A DNA stretch of 64,000 bases from Ramlibacter paludis (GCF_022012305.1 NZ_JAKLTM010000001.1:186001-250000), one strand, 5' to 3'; positions 1-8,263 are shown, counted from the stretch's first letter. Notes: generated by a model not told the origin, from the letters alone. Program-made: numbers and translations.

Positions 1-2
1 GT

Positions 3-272
3 TCCAAGAACGCCGGCCCTTTCTGGATCACGCTGGACCTGTGGTTTCCCGACCGCGCCGCCTTCGATCGCCATGCCGCGTCACCGGCGCTGCAGCCGCA
101 AGCCATCGCCGCGCTCTATGGCGTGGAGCCGGCGCAGGTCAAGCACTTCGCCATCCCCGAGCTGCTGGTGGTGAAGGTTTCCTACCCGCGCGCGCGGCCG
201 CAAGGCGGCGCCTGCGAGCGCGACATGCATGGCGGCCAGCAATACGTGCGGCTGCTCGAAGTGGAACTGTGA
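3..272 (+). CDS. DUF4387 domain protein, 5' end outside the window
   Basis: The open frame enters from the left edge and ends at TGA 270-272, giving the last 89 residues of a protein. The visible start SKNAGPFWITLDLWF and the later ALYGV and GGQQYVRLLEVEL stretches match the small (about 100 residue) DUF4387 family as I know it, so only about 10-15 residues should be missing. DUF4387 proteins usually lie next to, or are fused to, an AtuA-like DUF1446 protein of acyclic terpene or hydroxy-acid catabolism. Such a partner would be expected just upstream, outside the window. The biochemical role is unknown. The Bug binding protein follows 20 bp downstream on the same strand, so the two are probably co-transcribed. 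Confidence 0.75.
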   Translation, partial: SKNAGPFWITLDLWFPDRAAFDRHAASPALQPQAIAALYGVEPAQVKHFAIPELLVVKVSYPRARPQGGACERDMHGGQQYVRLLEVEL

Positions 273-292
273 ACCGGACTTTGGAGAGAGAC

Positions 293-1288
293 ATGCAAGA
301 CGAATCCCGCCGCGGCTTCCTGCGCCACGGCTTCCTGGCCGCCGCTTCCGCCGGCCTGCTGCCCACCCTGGCGCGTGCCGATGCGGCCTACCCCAGCCGC
401 CCCATCAAGGTGCTGATCGGAACGCCGCCTGGCGACACGGCCGACGGCTGGGTCCGCGGCCTCGCCGACCCCATGTCCCGCTTGCTGGGGCAGCCGCTCA
501 TCATCGAGAACAAGCCTGGCGCGCACGGCATGATCGTGGGCAGCGCCGCGAAGGCAGCTGCGCCCGACGGCTACACGCTGCTCGTTTCCACCGGCGGGCC
601 GATGTCGATCAATCCTTCGGTCTACAAGGACAAGCTCACCTACGACCCGCTGAAGGACTTCGTACCGATCGCGCCAGTGCTGCAGGGGTCGCTCTACCTC
701 TACTGCAACAACGACGTGCCGGTGAAGAACGTGAAGGAGATGGTCGCCTGGGTGAAGAGCCGCGGCGGCAAGGTGTCGTACGGCTCGGGCGGCACCGGAA
801 CCACGCAGCACCTGTCGATGGAAATGCTGAAGAAGGCCACCGGCATGGAGATGACGCATGTGCCGTACCGCGGCTCGCCGATGGTGCTGCAGGACGTGAT
901 CGGCGGACAGATCCCGTTTGCCTTCGACGCCGGCGGCTCGCTGCTGCCGCAAGCCCGTGCTGGCAAGGTGCGCGTGCTTGCCGTGACCAGCGCGGGACGC
1001 GACCCGGCCCTGCCGGAAATCCCGACGCTGATCGAACAGGGCTATCCGGGCCTCGAAGCCCGCGTGTGGATGGGGTTCTTCGCGCCGGCCGGCACGCCGC
1101 CCGACGTGCTGGCCAAGGTGAATGAAGCCGTGCTCAAGGCGGCCGGCACGCCGGAGTTCAACGCCAAGCTCGCGTCGGTGGGCTCGGTGCCCTGGCTGGG
1201 AAGCGGCGACGACCTGCGCAAGTTCCTCGCCGCCGACATCCAGCGCTGGTCGGTGATCGTGCAGCAGGCCGGCGTCAAGGCCGATTAG
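293..1288 (+). CDS. Bug-family (TctC-like) periplasmic solute-binding protein 1
   Basis: 331 residues. ATG 293 follows a GGAGAGAG ribosome binding site. The N-terminus has an SRRGFLRHG twin-arginine motif (about residues 5-13) and a hydrophobic stretch ending LARADA, so this looks like a Tat-exported periplasmic protein. After cleavage the mature protein starts with the YPSRPIKVLIG strand typical of Bug proteins. The ENKPGAHGMIVG and DGYTLL motifs of the family are present. Bug proteins bind carboxylates such as di- and tricarboxylic or aromatic acids for tripartite tricarboxylate transporters, but most genomes hold many orphan copies. No TctA/TctB membrane genes lie nearby. The ligand is probably a substrate of the adjoining catabolic genes, which is inference. 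Confidence 0.9.
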   Translation: MQDESRRGFLRHGFLAAASAGLLPTLARADAAYPSRPIKVLIGTPPGDTADGWVRGLADPMSRLLGQPLIIENKPGAHGMIVGSAAKAAAPDGYTLLVSTGGPMSINPSVYKDKLTYDPLKDFVPIAPVLQGSLYLYCNNDVPVKNVKEMVAWVKSRGGKVSYGSGGTGTTQHLSMEMLKKATGMEMTHVPYRGSPMVLQDVIGGQIPFAFDAGGSLLPQARAGKVRVLAVTSAGRDPALPEIPTLIEQGYPGLEARVWMGFFAPAGTPPDVLAKVNEAVLKAAGTPEFNAKLASVGSVPWLGSGDDLRKFLAADIQRWSVIVQQAGVKAD

Positions 1289-1295
1289 GCGTTCA

Positions 1296-2054
1296 CTAGG
1301 GGTGCCAGCGTGACAGCGCCGCCGGCGTCGCCGGCGAGCGGTTGCCCGCCAGCGCGTACGAGAGCTGGTTGGCCGCGCGGATGACGCTCTTGGCGTGCTT
1401 CTCCAGCTTGGCCTTGGTCAGGCGCGAGCTGGGCCCGGAAATGCACATGGACCCGAGCAGCCGCCAGTTCACGCCGAACACCGGCGCGGCCACGCTGGAC
1501 ACATCGGATTCGCGCTCGCCCATGGACATGTGGTACCCGCGCTCGCGGATGGCCTCGTAGGGTGCGCCCTGCGCGCCGCTGAAGGCGAGGATCACGCGTC
1601 CCGGCGCGCCCTTGTCCAGGGGCAGCCGTTCGCCGATCCGGACATGGTGCCGCACGGACTGGGGGCCTTCGACGCGCGACACGCAGGCCCGGATGTCGCC
1701 TTCGCGGACATAGAAGGACGCGCTCTCCCCCGTCTCCTTCACCAGTTCGTGCAGCGTCGGCTCGACGACGTTGTTGACGTCGAAGCCGGCGTGGTAGCGC
1801 GCTCCCAGCCAGCCCGCCGCGGGACCCAGCCGCCACTGGCCATCCTCGGTCTGAACCATGTATTGGGACAGGGCCAGCGTGCGCGCCAGGCGCAGGGCCG
1901 TGGTCTTGTGCATGCCGGCGCGGCGGCTCAACTCGGCGAGGCTGAGCGAGGAATCGCCGACGGCGAAGGCCTCCATGAGCGAGAGCGCGCGCGTCACCGC
2001 GGCGACGCCGCCCTGGGCCTCCGGTTCTTCGTGGTTCAAAGCCGCGTTGCGCAT
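1296..2054 (-). CDS. IclR-family transcriptional regulator
   Basis: 252 residues with the usual IclR layout: a winged helix-turn-helix at about residues 15-75 (VTRALSLMEAF, then LAELSRRAGMHKTTALRLA) and a C-terminal effector-binding domain with the DKGAPGRVILAF and GVNWRLLGSMCISGP stretches. It is convergent with binding protein 1 and divergent from the binding protein 2 / aldolase / dehydrogenase operon, the usual position for a local regulator. It probably represses or activates that operon in response to a carboxylic or aromatic acid. ATG 2054 has a weak GAGG upstream. IclR proteins often regulate aromatic-acid catabolism and the glyoxylate bypass; the ligand here cannot be told from sequence. 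Confidence 0.9.
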   Translation of the reverse strand: MRNAALNHEEPEAQGGVAAVTRALSLMEAFAVGDSSLSLAELSRRAGMHKTTALRLARTLALSQYMVQTEDGQWRLGPAAGWLGARYHAGFDVNNVVEPTLHELVKETGESASFYVREGDIRACVSRVEGPQSVRHHVRIGERLPLDKGAPGRVILAFSGAQGAPYEAIRERGYHMSMGERESDVSSVAAPVFGVNWRLLGSMCISGPSSRLTKAKLEKHAKSVIRAANQLSYALAGNRSPATPAALSRWHP

Positions 2055-2066
2055 CCTGCACCTCGG

Positions 2067-2079
2067 TTCATCACGTGAA
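2067..2079. promoter_or_regulatory. Candidate IclR operator in the iclR / bug2 divergent gap
   Basis: The 83-bp divergent gap holds the inverted repeat TTCA-N5-TGAA, embedded in GGTTCATCACGTGAAAC. It lies 13 bp from the iclR start and about 60 bp before the bug2 start, where a shared operator would be expected. The arms are short, so this is a weak call based on symmetry and position only. Confidence 0.25.
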
Positions 2080-2137
2080 ACGCCATTGTACTGAGTGCAA
2101 CGCTCGTCGAGAATCGCGCTTCCAAGGAGACAAACCC

Positions 2138-3106
2138 ATGCAATTCACCCGTCGTGCCGCCCTCATCCTCGCGGCCAGCACCTTTGCCGCTTCCGTCGCC
2201 CTCGCCCAGGCCTACCCGAGCAAGCCGATCCGCCTGATCGTGCCCTTCCCGGCGGGCGGCGGCACCGACATCATCACCCGCGAGCTGGCCAACAAGATGC
2301 ATGGCTCGGGCTACACCTTCATCGTCGACAACAAGCCGGGCACCGGCGGCAACATCGGCGTGGACACCGCGGCCAAGTCGCCGGCCGACGGCTATACGCT
2401 GGTCATGGGCCAGACCAGCAACCTCGCGATCAACCCCAGCCTGTACAGCAAGCTGCCCTACGACCCGGTGAAGGACCTGTCGCCGGTGAGCCTGGTCGCC
2501 AGCTCGCCGCTGGTGATCGTCGCCAGCGCCAACTCGCCGTTCCAGACGCTGGCGGACGTGGTCAAGGAATCCAAGGCGCACCCGGGTTCGGTCAACTACG
2601 CCTCGTCGGGCAACGGCACGGTCGCGCACCTCGCCGCCGAATCGTTCCAGAAGGCCGCCGGCATCAAGCTCACGCACATCCCGTACAAGGGCGCTTCGCA
2701 GGGCGCGACCGACGTGATCAGCGGCCAGGTGCAGCTGTACGTGTCGTCGATCCCCACGCTGATCGGCCACATCAAGAGCGGCAAGATGCGCGCCATCGCC
2801 GTCACCTCGCTCAAGCGCGTCGACGACCTGCCGCAGGTGCCGACGATCGCCGAGTCCGGCTACAAGGGCTTCGAAGCCGTCACCTGGTTCGGCATCCTCG
2901 CGCCCGCCAATGCGCCCAAGGACGTCGTCGCCAAGCTGAACGCCGACATCAACAAGGCGCTGAAGGACCCCGAGCTGGAAAAGAAGCTGGGCGCCCAGGG
3001 CGCGGACATCGCGGGTAGCACGCCCGACCAGTTCGGCAAGCTGATCCGCGACGACATGACCCGCTGGGGAAAGATCGTCAAGGAATCGGGCGCCAAGATC
3101 GACTGA
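2138..3106 (+). CDS. Bug-family (TctC-like) periplasmic solute-binding protein 2
   Basis: 322 residues from ATG 2138, which has an AAGGAG site 9 bases upstream. An in-frame start at 2075 exists but would put extra residues before a good signal peptide. The signal peptide runs MQFTRRAALILAAS to VALAQA and is followed by YPSKPIRLIVPFPAGGGTDI, a textbook Bug start. The NKPGTGGNIG and DGYTLVMG family motifs are present. It is probably the first gene of an operon with the RraA-like aldolase (35 bp downstream) and the dehydrogenase. This suggests it captures the acid degraded by those enzymes. No cognate TctA/TctB permease is in the window. Confidence 0.92.
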   Translation: MQFTRRAALILAASTFAASVALAQAYPSKPIRLIVPFPAGGGTDIITRELANKMHGSGYTFIVDNKPGTGGNIGVDTAAKSPADGYTLVMGQTSNLAINPSLYSKLPYDPVKDLSPVSLVASSPLVIVASANSPFQTLADVVKESKAHPGSVNYASSGNGTVAHLAAESFQKAAGIKLTHIPYKGASQGATDVISGQVQLYVSSIPTLIGHIKSGKMRAIAVTSLKRVDDLPQVPTIAESGYKGFEAVTWFGILAPANAPKDVVAKLNADINKALKDPELEKKLGAQGADIAGSTPDQFGKLIRDDMTRWGKIVKESGAKID

Positions 3107-3140
3107 AGACCGACCGCAGACACTTTCCCGAAAGATTTCC

Positions 3141-3818
3141 ATGACCGACATCCTCCGCAACTTCGAGCGCGTCTCGCCCGACCTGGTGCGCCAGGCCGCC
3201 GAATTCCAGGCGGCGATCCTCGCCGACGTCAACGGCCGCCGCGGCGCGCTGCATGGCCGCATCGCCGCCCTGCGCCCGCGCATGAAGCTGGCCGGCCCGG
3301 CACTCACCGTGGACGTGCGGCCCGGCGACAACCTGATGATCCATGCCGCCATCTCGCTGGCCAGGCCCGGCGACGTGCTGGTGATCGACGGCAAGGGCGA
3401 CCAGACCGCGGCCCTCATGGGCACGATCATGATGACGGCCTGCAAGCAGCTGGGCCTGGCGGGCGTGGTGATCGACGGCGCCGTGCGCGACAGCCTCGAG
3501 ATCGACGAGATGGACTATCCGGTGTTCGCCTTCGGCACCAACCCGAATGGCCCGACCAAGAACGTGCCCGGCCGCATCGGCCATGCGGTGAGCATTGGCG
3601 GCGTGACCGTGCGCTCCGGCGACTTGATCGTGGCCGATGCCGACGGCGTGGTGGCCATCGAGCGCGAGCGGGTCGAAACGCTGCTGCCGCTGGCGCGCAA
3701 GAAGGTGGAAGACGAGACCGCGCGCATCGCCGCGATCAAGAAGGGCAACACCGCCGCCGGCTGGCTCGACGCCGCGCTGCGCACCGCCGGCGTGCTGAAG
3801 CAAGGCGAAACGCTGTGA
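3141..3818 (+). CDS. RraA-like aldolase (4-hydroxy-4-methyl-2-oxoglutarate / 4-carboxy-4-hydroxy-2-oxoadipate aldolase family)
   Basis: 225 residues, the usual length for the RraA/HMG aldolase fold. Conserved features include the GDNLMIHAA strand near residues 62-70, GDVLVIDGKGD (77-87) and IDGAVRD (111-117). In that last motif Arg116 and Asp117 correspond to the substrate- and metal-binding Arg-Asp pair of divalent-metal-dependent pyruvate aldolases. Such enzymes cleave 4-hydroxy-2-oxo acids to pyruvate or decarboxylate oxaloacetate. RNase E inhibitors of the same fold are shorter, and the catabolic setting favours an aldolase. Its stop overlaps the GTG start of the dehydrogenase by 4 bp, so translation of the two is coupled. 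Confidence 0.85.
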   Translation: MTDILRNFERVSPDLVRQAAEFQAAILADVNGRRGALHGRIAALRPRMKLAGPALTVDVRPGDNLMIHAAISLARPGDVLVIDGKGDQTAALMGTIMMTACKQLGLAGVVIDGAVRDSLEIDEMDYPVFAFGTNPNGPTKNVPGRIGHAVSIGGVTVRSGDLIVADADGVVAIERERVETLLPLARKKVEDETARIAAIKKGNTAAGWLDAALRTAGVLKQGETL

Positions 3819-4744
3819 GCGGGCGCCGCGCGCTCATCGTCACCGGTGCCGACCTGGCGCCCCAGGCGCTCGCGCTGCTGGACGACTTCGAGGTCGTGTA
3901 CGCCGGCAAGACGCCGCAGGAAGCGGACCTCGTCGCGCTGTGCAAGCAGCACGATCCGGTCGCCATCATCGTGCGCTACGGCAAGGTCGGCGCCGCGGTG
4001 ATGGATGCGGCGCCCTCGCTGCGCGTGATCTCCAAGCACGGCAGCGGCACCGACACCATCGACAAGGACGCGGCCAAGGCGCGCGGCATCGAAGTGCGCG
4101 CCGCCGCCGGCGCGAACGCCGCCGCGGTCGCGGAGCAGGCCCTGGCCCTGCTGCTGGCCTGCGCCAAGTCGGTGGTGCAGCTCGATGCGCGCATGCATGC
4201 CGGCCACTGGGACAAGGCCACGCACAAGAGCGTGGAGCTGCACGGGCGCACCATCGGCCTGGTGGGCCTGGGCGCGATCGGCCAGCGCTTCGCGCGCATG
4301 TGCGACGCGATGGGCATGAAGGTGATCGGCTTCGATCCCTTCGCGCAGAACCTGCCTTCGACCATCCGCAGCGTGGACCTGGCGACGCTCTGGCGCGAGT
4401 CCGACGCGATCTCCCTGCACTGCCCGCTGACGCCGGAGAACCGCAACCTGGTCAACGCGCAGACGCTGCAGGCCACCAAGCGCGGCGTGATCCTGGTGAA
4501 CACCGCGCGCGGCGGCCTGGTCGACGAGGCCGCGCTGCTGGATGCGGTGCGCTCGGGCCAGGTGATGGCAGCGGGCCTGGACAGCTTCGCGGTGGAGCCG
4601 ATGGCGGCGCCGCATCCTTTCCACGGCGTGCCCAACATCGTCCTCAGCCCGCACATCGGCGGCGTGACGAGCGACGCCTACGTGAACATGGGCGTGGGCG
4701 CTGCGAAGAACGTGCTGGACGTGCTGGCGGCGGCGCACGCCTGA
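3815..4744 (+). CDS. D-2-hydroxyacid dehydrogenase (NAD-dependent)
   Basis: 309 residues from GTG 3815, overlapping the aldolase stop as GTGA. It belongs to the D-isomer-specific 2-hydroxyacid dehydrogenase family. The NAD-binding glycine motif GLGAIG is at 151-156, the catalytic Arg at 232 (NTARGG), Glu at 261 and His at 280 (SPHIGG). It interconverts a 2-oxo acid and a D-2-hydroxy acid in the cytoplasm. Together with the aldolase it could reduce or oxidise a hydroxy-acid intermediate of the pathway served by binding protein 2. The specific substrate cannot be told from the motifs. It resembles the phosphoglycerate dehydrogenase branch but lacks regulatory domains. Confidence 0.9.
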   Translation: MSGRRALIVTGADLAPQALALLDDFEVVYAGKTPQEADLVALCKQHDPVAIIVRYGKVGAAVMDAAPSLRVISKHGSGTDTIDKDAAKARGIEVRAAAGANAAAVAEQALALLLACAKSVVQLDARMHAGHWDKATHKSVELHGRTIGLVGLGAIGQRFARMCDAMGMKVIGFDPFAQNLPSTIRSVDLATLWRESDAISLHCPLTPENRNLVNAQTLQATKRGVILVNTARGGLVDEAALLDAVRSGQVMAAGLDSFAVEPMAAPHPFHGVPNIVLSPHIGGVTSDAYVNMGVGAAKNVLDVLAAAHA

Positions 4745-4750
4745 GGCCAC

Positions 4751-6154
4751 TCAGGCGCGGGTCATCTCCCGCGCCAGTTCGGTCTGCGGCAGGTACGCGC
4801 CGTTCCGGCGCAGGGTCTGCACCAGCGCCCGCGTGTCCAGGTCGTTGGCGGGCTGTCCGGTCGCGATCGACTGCGCGGCAGCCGTGCCCACCGCCTGTCC
4901 CATCATGTAGGCCGCCGACTGCGCGCGGATCGAGCCGTGCACCTTGGCGTCGCTCGAATGGCAGCGGCCGGCAACCCACAAGTTCTCCGAGCCCCGCGGC
5001 ACCAGGATGCTGTAGGGAATGCCGACGCTTTCGCCGCGCCCCAGGTTGTCCTTGCCGTGGAAATCCTTCAGGAAGCGCTCGTATTCCTTCTTGCTGGTGT
5101 CGCTGGGGTGCACGTCGGTCGGCCGGTTGTAGACCGCCACCTGGTCCGGGAATTGCCGGCGTGCCAGGAAGTCGTCGATGCCCAGTTCGAACTCACCGAC
5201 GATGCGGCGCGAGTCCCGCACGCCCATGACGGGCGCGGTCGTCAGCAGCTCGAGCTCCGCGCAGCCGGGCACGTACTTGCGATAGAACTCGGTGTATTCC
5301 AGGGCCAGCTTGCGGCCGAACACCATGCCGTCGGACAGGCTGCGCACCGACAGCGGGTTCAGGTTGAAGACGTGGCCCGCATTCAGCGTGGCCCCATGCG
5401 GCCCGACGCGGTTCATGCCGGGGAAGAAGCGGTCCTCCTGCGTGAAGAAGCCGTCCTCGATGGCCTTCGGCACGAACTCGCTGCGCACCTGCGCCTTGAC
5501 CGTGTCGAGTCCCTTGCCGGCATAGGCCGGATCGTTCCAGTCCATCCCTGCCAGCAGCGAACACAGGGTGCTGGGCGCGACGGTCTCCGTGTCGCGCAAC
5601 ACCACCTTGCATTCGGCGCCGGTCAGCGCAGCCAGGGCGGCATCGCCGGTCGCGTCGACGAAGGCCTTGGCCGGCACGTAGCGCAGCCCTTCCACGTTGC
5701 TCAGGACCACGCCATTGACGTGGCGGCCGGTGCAGTCGGCTTCCACCACCCGCGTGAAGAAGCGCAGCTCCACGCCGGCCTCCACGGCGAAGTTGTCGAG
5801 GATGCGCTTCAGGTGTTCCGGGGCGAAAGGCACCCAGCGATTCAGCTGCTTGTCCAGGTAGTCCTGCGTGACCTGCGGCGCAAAGGCCTTCTGCTCCCAC
5901 ATCGTGGCCAGCAGCTCCTTCATGAAGCCCCCGACCAGCATGCGCTCGCCGTCGGAGACCGGACCGAAGGAGGCGACCAGGCCGCTGGTGCCCATGCCGC
6001 CCAGGCAGCCGGTCGCTTCGGCGAGCAGGACCTTCAGCCCGAGGCGGGCGGCGCAGACGGCGGCCGCCGTGCCGGCCGGTCCGCCGCCCGCGACCACCAG
6101 GTCGTAGGGCGCGTCGGACGGGATGCTGCGGGAAAGCTGGTAAGTGGCACTCAC
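4751..6154 (-). CDS. FAD-dependent oxidoreductase (FAD_oxidored family)
   Basis: 467 residues from GTG 6154, with GAGG upstream. The N-terminal Rossmann dinucleotide motif GGGPAGTAAA starts near residue 23 and is followed by the CLGGMGTSGLV stretch typical of the FAD_oxidored family. The C-terminal end has NLWVAGRC, the second FAD contact. Members oxidise diverse hydroxy or unsaturated substrates and their true reactions are mostly unknown. It sits 10 bp downstream of binding protein 3 on the same strand, so the two form an operon divergent from a LysR regulator. It probably acts on the acid taken up through binding protein 3. No signal peptide is visible, so it is cytoplasmic. Confidence 0.8.
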   Translation of the reverse strand: MSATYQLSRSIPSDAPYDLVVAGGGPAGTAAAVCAARLGLKVLLAEATGCLGGMGTSGLVASFGPVSDGERMLVGGFMKELLATMWEQKAFAPQVTQDYLDKQLNRWVPFAPEHLKRILDNFAVEAGVELRFFTRVVEADCTGRHVNGVVLSNVEGLRYVPAKAFVDATGDAALAALTGAECKVVLRDTETVAPSTLCSLLAGMDWNDPAYAGKGLDTVKAQVRSEFVPKAIEDGFFTQEDRFFPGMNRVGPHGATLNAGHVFNLNPLSVRSLSDGMVFGRKLALEYTEFYRKYVPGCAELELLTTAPVMGVRDSRRIVGEFELGIDDFLARRQFPDQVAVYNRPTDVHPSDTSKKEYERFLKDFHGKDNLGRGESVGIPYSILVPRGSENLWVAGRCHSSDAKVHGSIRAQSAAYMMGQAVGTAAAQSIATGQPANDLDTRALVQTLRRNGAYLPQTELAREMTRA

Positions 6155-6164
6155 TGCGGCGTCC

Positions 6165-7145
6165 TCACTTCTGCACGGCCAGCGGCCGCGTGACGGCCGC
6201 GAAGCGCTTCATCTCACTCTGGATGAAGGCGCCGAAATCCGCGGGACCCTGCGGCGCCTGCTCGATGCCCATGGCGGCCAGCGCCTTGGCCATGTCGGGT
6301 GCCTTGAGCACGGCCAGCAGGTCGTCACCGACCTGCCGGACCAGGTCCTTGGGCATGCCGGCCGGCCCGCAGAAGCCCGCCCAGTTGACGGCCTCGAAGC
6401 CGGGCAGCGTCTCGGCGATGGTGGGCCATTGCGGATAGAGCGGGCTGCGCTGCGCGCTGGTCACGCCCAGCACCTTCATCTGGCCGGCCTTGATGAACTG
6501 CTCGGCGGAGCTCACGACCGAGAACCCGAGCGGCAGCACGCCGCCCCCGATGTCGGTGTACATCTTGGCCGCGCCGTTGTACGGCACGTGCTGCAGTTCG
6601 ATGCCCGCCATGTGGTTCAGCATCTCGCCCGCCACCTGCGCCGATGTCCCGATGCCGTTGGAGCCGAAGGAGATGCTGTTGGCCGGCTGCTTCTTCGCCA
6701 GCGCGACCAGCTCCTTGATGTCGTTGGCGGGGAAGTTCGCCGCGGCGACCAGCGCCACGGTGTAATAACCCACGCGCGCCAGCGGCTGCAGGTCCTTGAT
6801 CTCGTAAGGCAAGTCCTTGCGCTGCACGGCGTTGATGCTGAGCGAGCTGCCCAGCAAGCCGAGCGTGTAGCCGTCCGCGGGTGCGCGCACCACGGCCAGC
6901 GTGCCGACGACGACACCGCCGCCAGGCTTGTTGTCCAGGACCACGGGCTGCTTCCACTGCGCCTCCAGGCGGTCGGCCACCATGCGGCCGAGGCGGTCCG
7001 CGGCGCCGCCGGGCGGTTGCGGCAGCACGATCTTCACCGCGCGGCTCGGGAATTTCTGTCCCTGCGCCAGGGCGGGCCCTGCGGCCATGGCGAGGCCAGC
7101 CAACAGCATGCGCCGCCTGAGCGCGGCATCCGGATTCAACTGCAT
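6165..7145 (-). CDS. Bug-family (TctC-like) periplasmic solute-binding protein 3
   Basis: 326 residues from ATG 7145. I prefer this start over an in-frame one at 7196 because a GGAGA ribosome site precedes it and the signal peptide then begins normally (MQLNPDAALRRRMLLAG to GPALAQG). The mature part starts FPSRAVKIVLPQPPGG and carries NKPGGGVVVG and DGYTLGLLG, all typical of Bug proteins. It is the first gene of a two-gene operon with the FAD oxidoreductase and is transcribed away from a LysR regulator 85 bp off. It is the third such protein within 7 kb and none is accompanied by TctA or TctB. Confidence 0.9.
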   Translation of the reverse strand: MQLNPDAALRRRMLLAGLAMAAGPALAQGQKFPSRAVKIVLPQPPGGAADRLGRMVADRLEAQWKQPVVLDNKPGGGVVVGTLAVVRAPADGYTLGLLGSSLSINAVQRKDLPYEIKDLQPLARVGYYTVALVAAANFPANDIKELVALAKKQPANSISFGSNGIGTSAQVAGEMLNHMAGIELQHVPYNGAAKMYTDIGGGVLPLGFSVVSSAEQFIKAGQMKVLGVTSAQRSPLYPQWPTIAETLPGFEAVNWAGFCGPAGMPKDLVRQVGDDLLAVLKAPDMAKALAAMGIEQAPQGPADFGAFIQSEMKRFAAVTRPLAVQK

Positions 7146-7218
7146 CTTGTCTTGTCTCCTTCCCGGCATCGTGCGAGCCTGCCGCCACGCGGTCAAATGA
7201 AAAGAGTTGGCCGGGACT

Positions 7219-7231
7219 TAACCATGGGTTA
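7219..7231. promoter_or_regulatory. Palindrome TAACC-ATG-GGTTA, candidate LysR operator
   Basis: A perfect 5-3-5 inverted repeat lies in the gap between the divergent bug3 and lysR genes and touches the first possible lysR start codon. LysR-type regulators commonly bind T-N11-A dyads in exactly this place, repressing themselves and activating the divergent operon. The match to any one regulator is not established. If the downstream lysR start (7243) is used, the palindrome lies wholly in the untranslated leader. Confidence 0.35.
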
Positions 7232-8136
7232 TGTTGTCGCGCATGAACCTGCGGCAGATGGAAGTGTTCCGGGCAGTGATGCTGGCCGGTGGCGTCAGTG
7301 GCGCGGCGGAACTGCTGCATGTGTCGCAGCCCGCGGTGAGCAAGTTGCTGGCGCAATGCGCGCGGCAACTGGGCTTTCCGCTGTTCGCTCGCGTCAAGGG
7401 CCGACTGGTGCCCACGCCCGAAGCGCAGGAGCTGCACGCGGAAATCGACGCCCTCTGGCGCGGCGTGCAGCGCGTGCATGACGTGAGCAAGAGCCTGGCA
7501 TCGCCGCGTGGCGGCACCTTGTCGCTGGGCGTGTCGGCGAGTTTCGCGCCTTACCTGGTGCCGCGCGCACTGGCGCTGCTGGCCGAGCAGTTCCCCGACC
7601 TGCAGACCCGCATGGAGATCCTGGTTACGCCCATCCTGATCGAGGCCCTGCAGACGCGCGCGATCGACATCGGCGTGGCGCTGCTTCCGATCGAGCACCC
7701 GAACCTCGTGCGCGTGCAAAGCCATGAGTGCGGCTTCGCGTTCGTCGCGCCGCCGCGCCACAAGCTGGCGAAAAAGCGCATCGTCACGCCTGCCGACCTG
7801 GCCGACCAGCGCGTGATCGGCTCGCCGCCGGACACGCCCTATGGGCAGGCGCTGCTGCGGGCGTACGGCAAGGAAGGGGCGTCGTTGAAGGTGCATTTCC
7901 AGGTGCGCTCCGCTACCTCCGCCTGCTGGCAGGCGCAGGCCGGCGGCGGCGTCGCGGTGGTCGACCGCGCGGCCGTCGCCGGCCCGGCCTTCACCCGGCT
8001 TGCAGTGCGCCCGTTCCAGACGCGGGAGCGCCTGCCGCTGGCGGTGCTGCGCAATCGCTTCCGGCCGCCATCGGTGGTGCAGGAAGCGTTTTGCGAGGCT
8101 TTCGATGCGGTATGGAAACAGGAAATGCGCGGCTGA
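7231..8136 (+). CDS. LysR-family transcriptional regulator
   Basis: 301 residues from ATG 7231. A second ATG at 7243 gives the more usual LysR beginning MNLRQMEVF, and neither has a strong ribosome site. The helix-turn-helix spans about residues 5-65 (AAELLHVSQPAVSKLLAQ), followed by the periplasmic-binding-like effector domain. It is transcribed away from the binding protein 3 / FAD oxidoreductase operon and is probably its co-inducer-responsive activator. The DNA between them carries a perfect small palindrome. The co-inducer is likely the transported acid or a product of it, which is inference from position. Confidence 0.9.
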   Translation: MLSRMNLRQMEVFRAVMLAGGVSGAAELLHVSQPAVSKLLAQCARQLGFPLFARVKGRLVPTPEAQELHAEIDALWRGVQRVHDVSKSLASPRGGTLSLGVSASFAPYLVPRALALLAEQFPDLQTRMEILVTPILIEALQTRAIDIGVALLPIEHPNLVRVQSHECGFAFVAPPRHKLAKKRIVTPADLADQRVIGSPPDTPYGQALLRAYGKEGASLKVHFQVRSATSACWQAQAGGGVAVVDRAAVAGPAFTRLAVRPFQTRERLPLAVLRNRFRPPSVVQEAFCEAFDAVWKQEMRG

Positions 8137-8140
8137 AGGC

Positions 8141-8263
8141 CTAGTCCGGCATGTGGTTCACCACGAAGAGGAAGACCGCCGCCAACACGGCCGCGGCGAG
8201 CAGGAGGACGCCGGCGACGCTCCACCCCACCCGGTGCCCGTGACCCGCGTCTTTCCCTTTCAT
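8141..8263 (-). CDS. Small single-pass membrane protein, 40 residues
   Basis: ATG 8263 has AGGAGA six bases upstream. The product has a basic, His-rich N-terminus (MKGKDAGHGHRVGW) and one strong transmembrane helix of about 20 residues (VLLLAAAVLAAVFLFVV), ending NHMPD. I do not recognise a named family. Small proteins of this shape are common in this group but uncharacterised. It ends 4 bp from the convergent lysR stop and diverges from the DUF883 gene, sharing a 138-bp gap with it that contains a palindrome resembling an FNR-type box. The strong ribosome site and clean helix argue that it is real. Confidence 0.6.
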   Translation of the reverse strand: MKGKDAGHGHRVGWSVAGVLLLAAAVLAAVFLFVVNHMPD

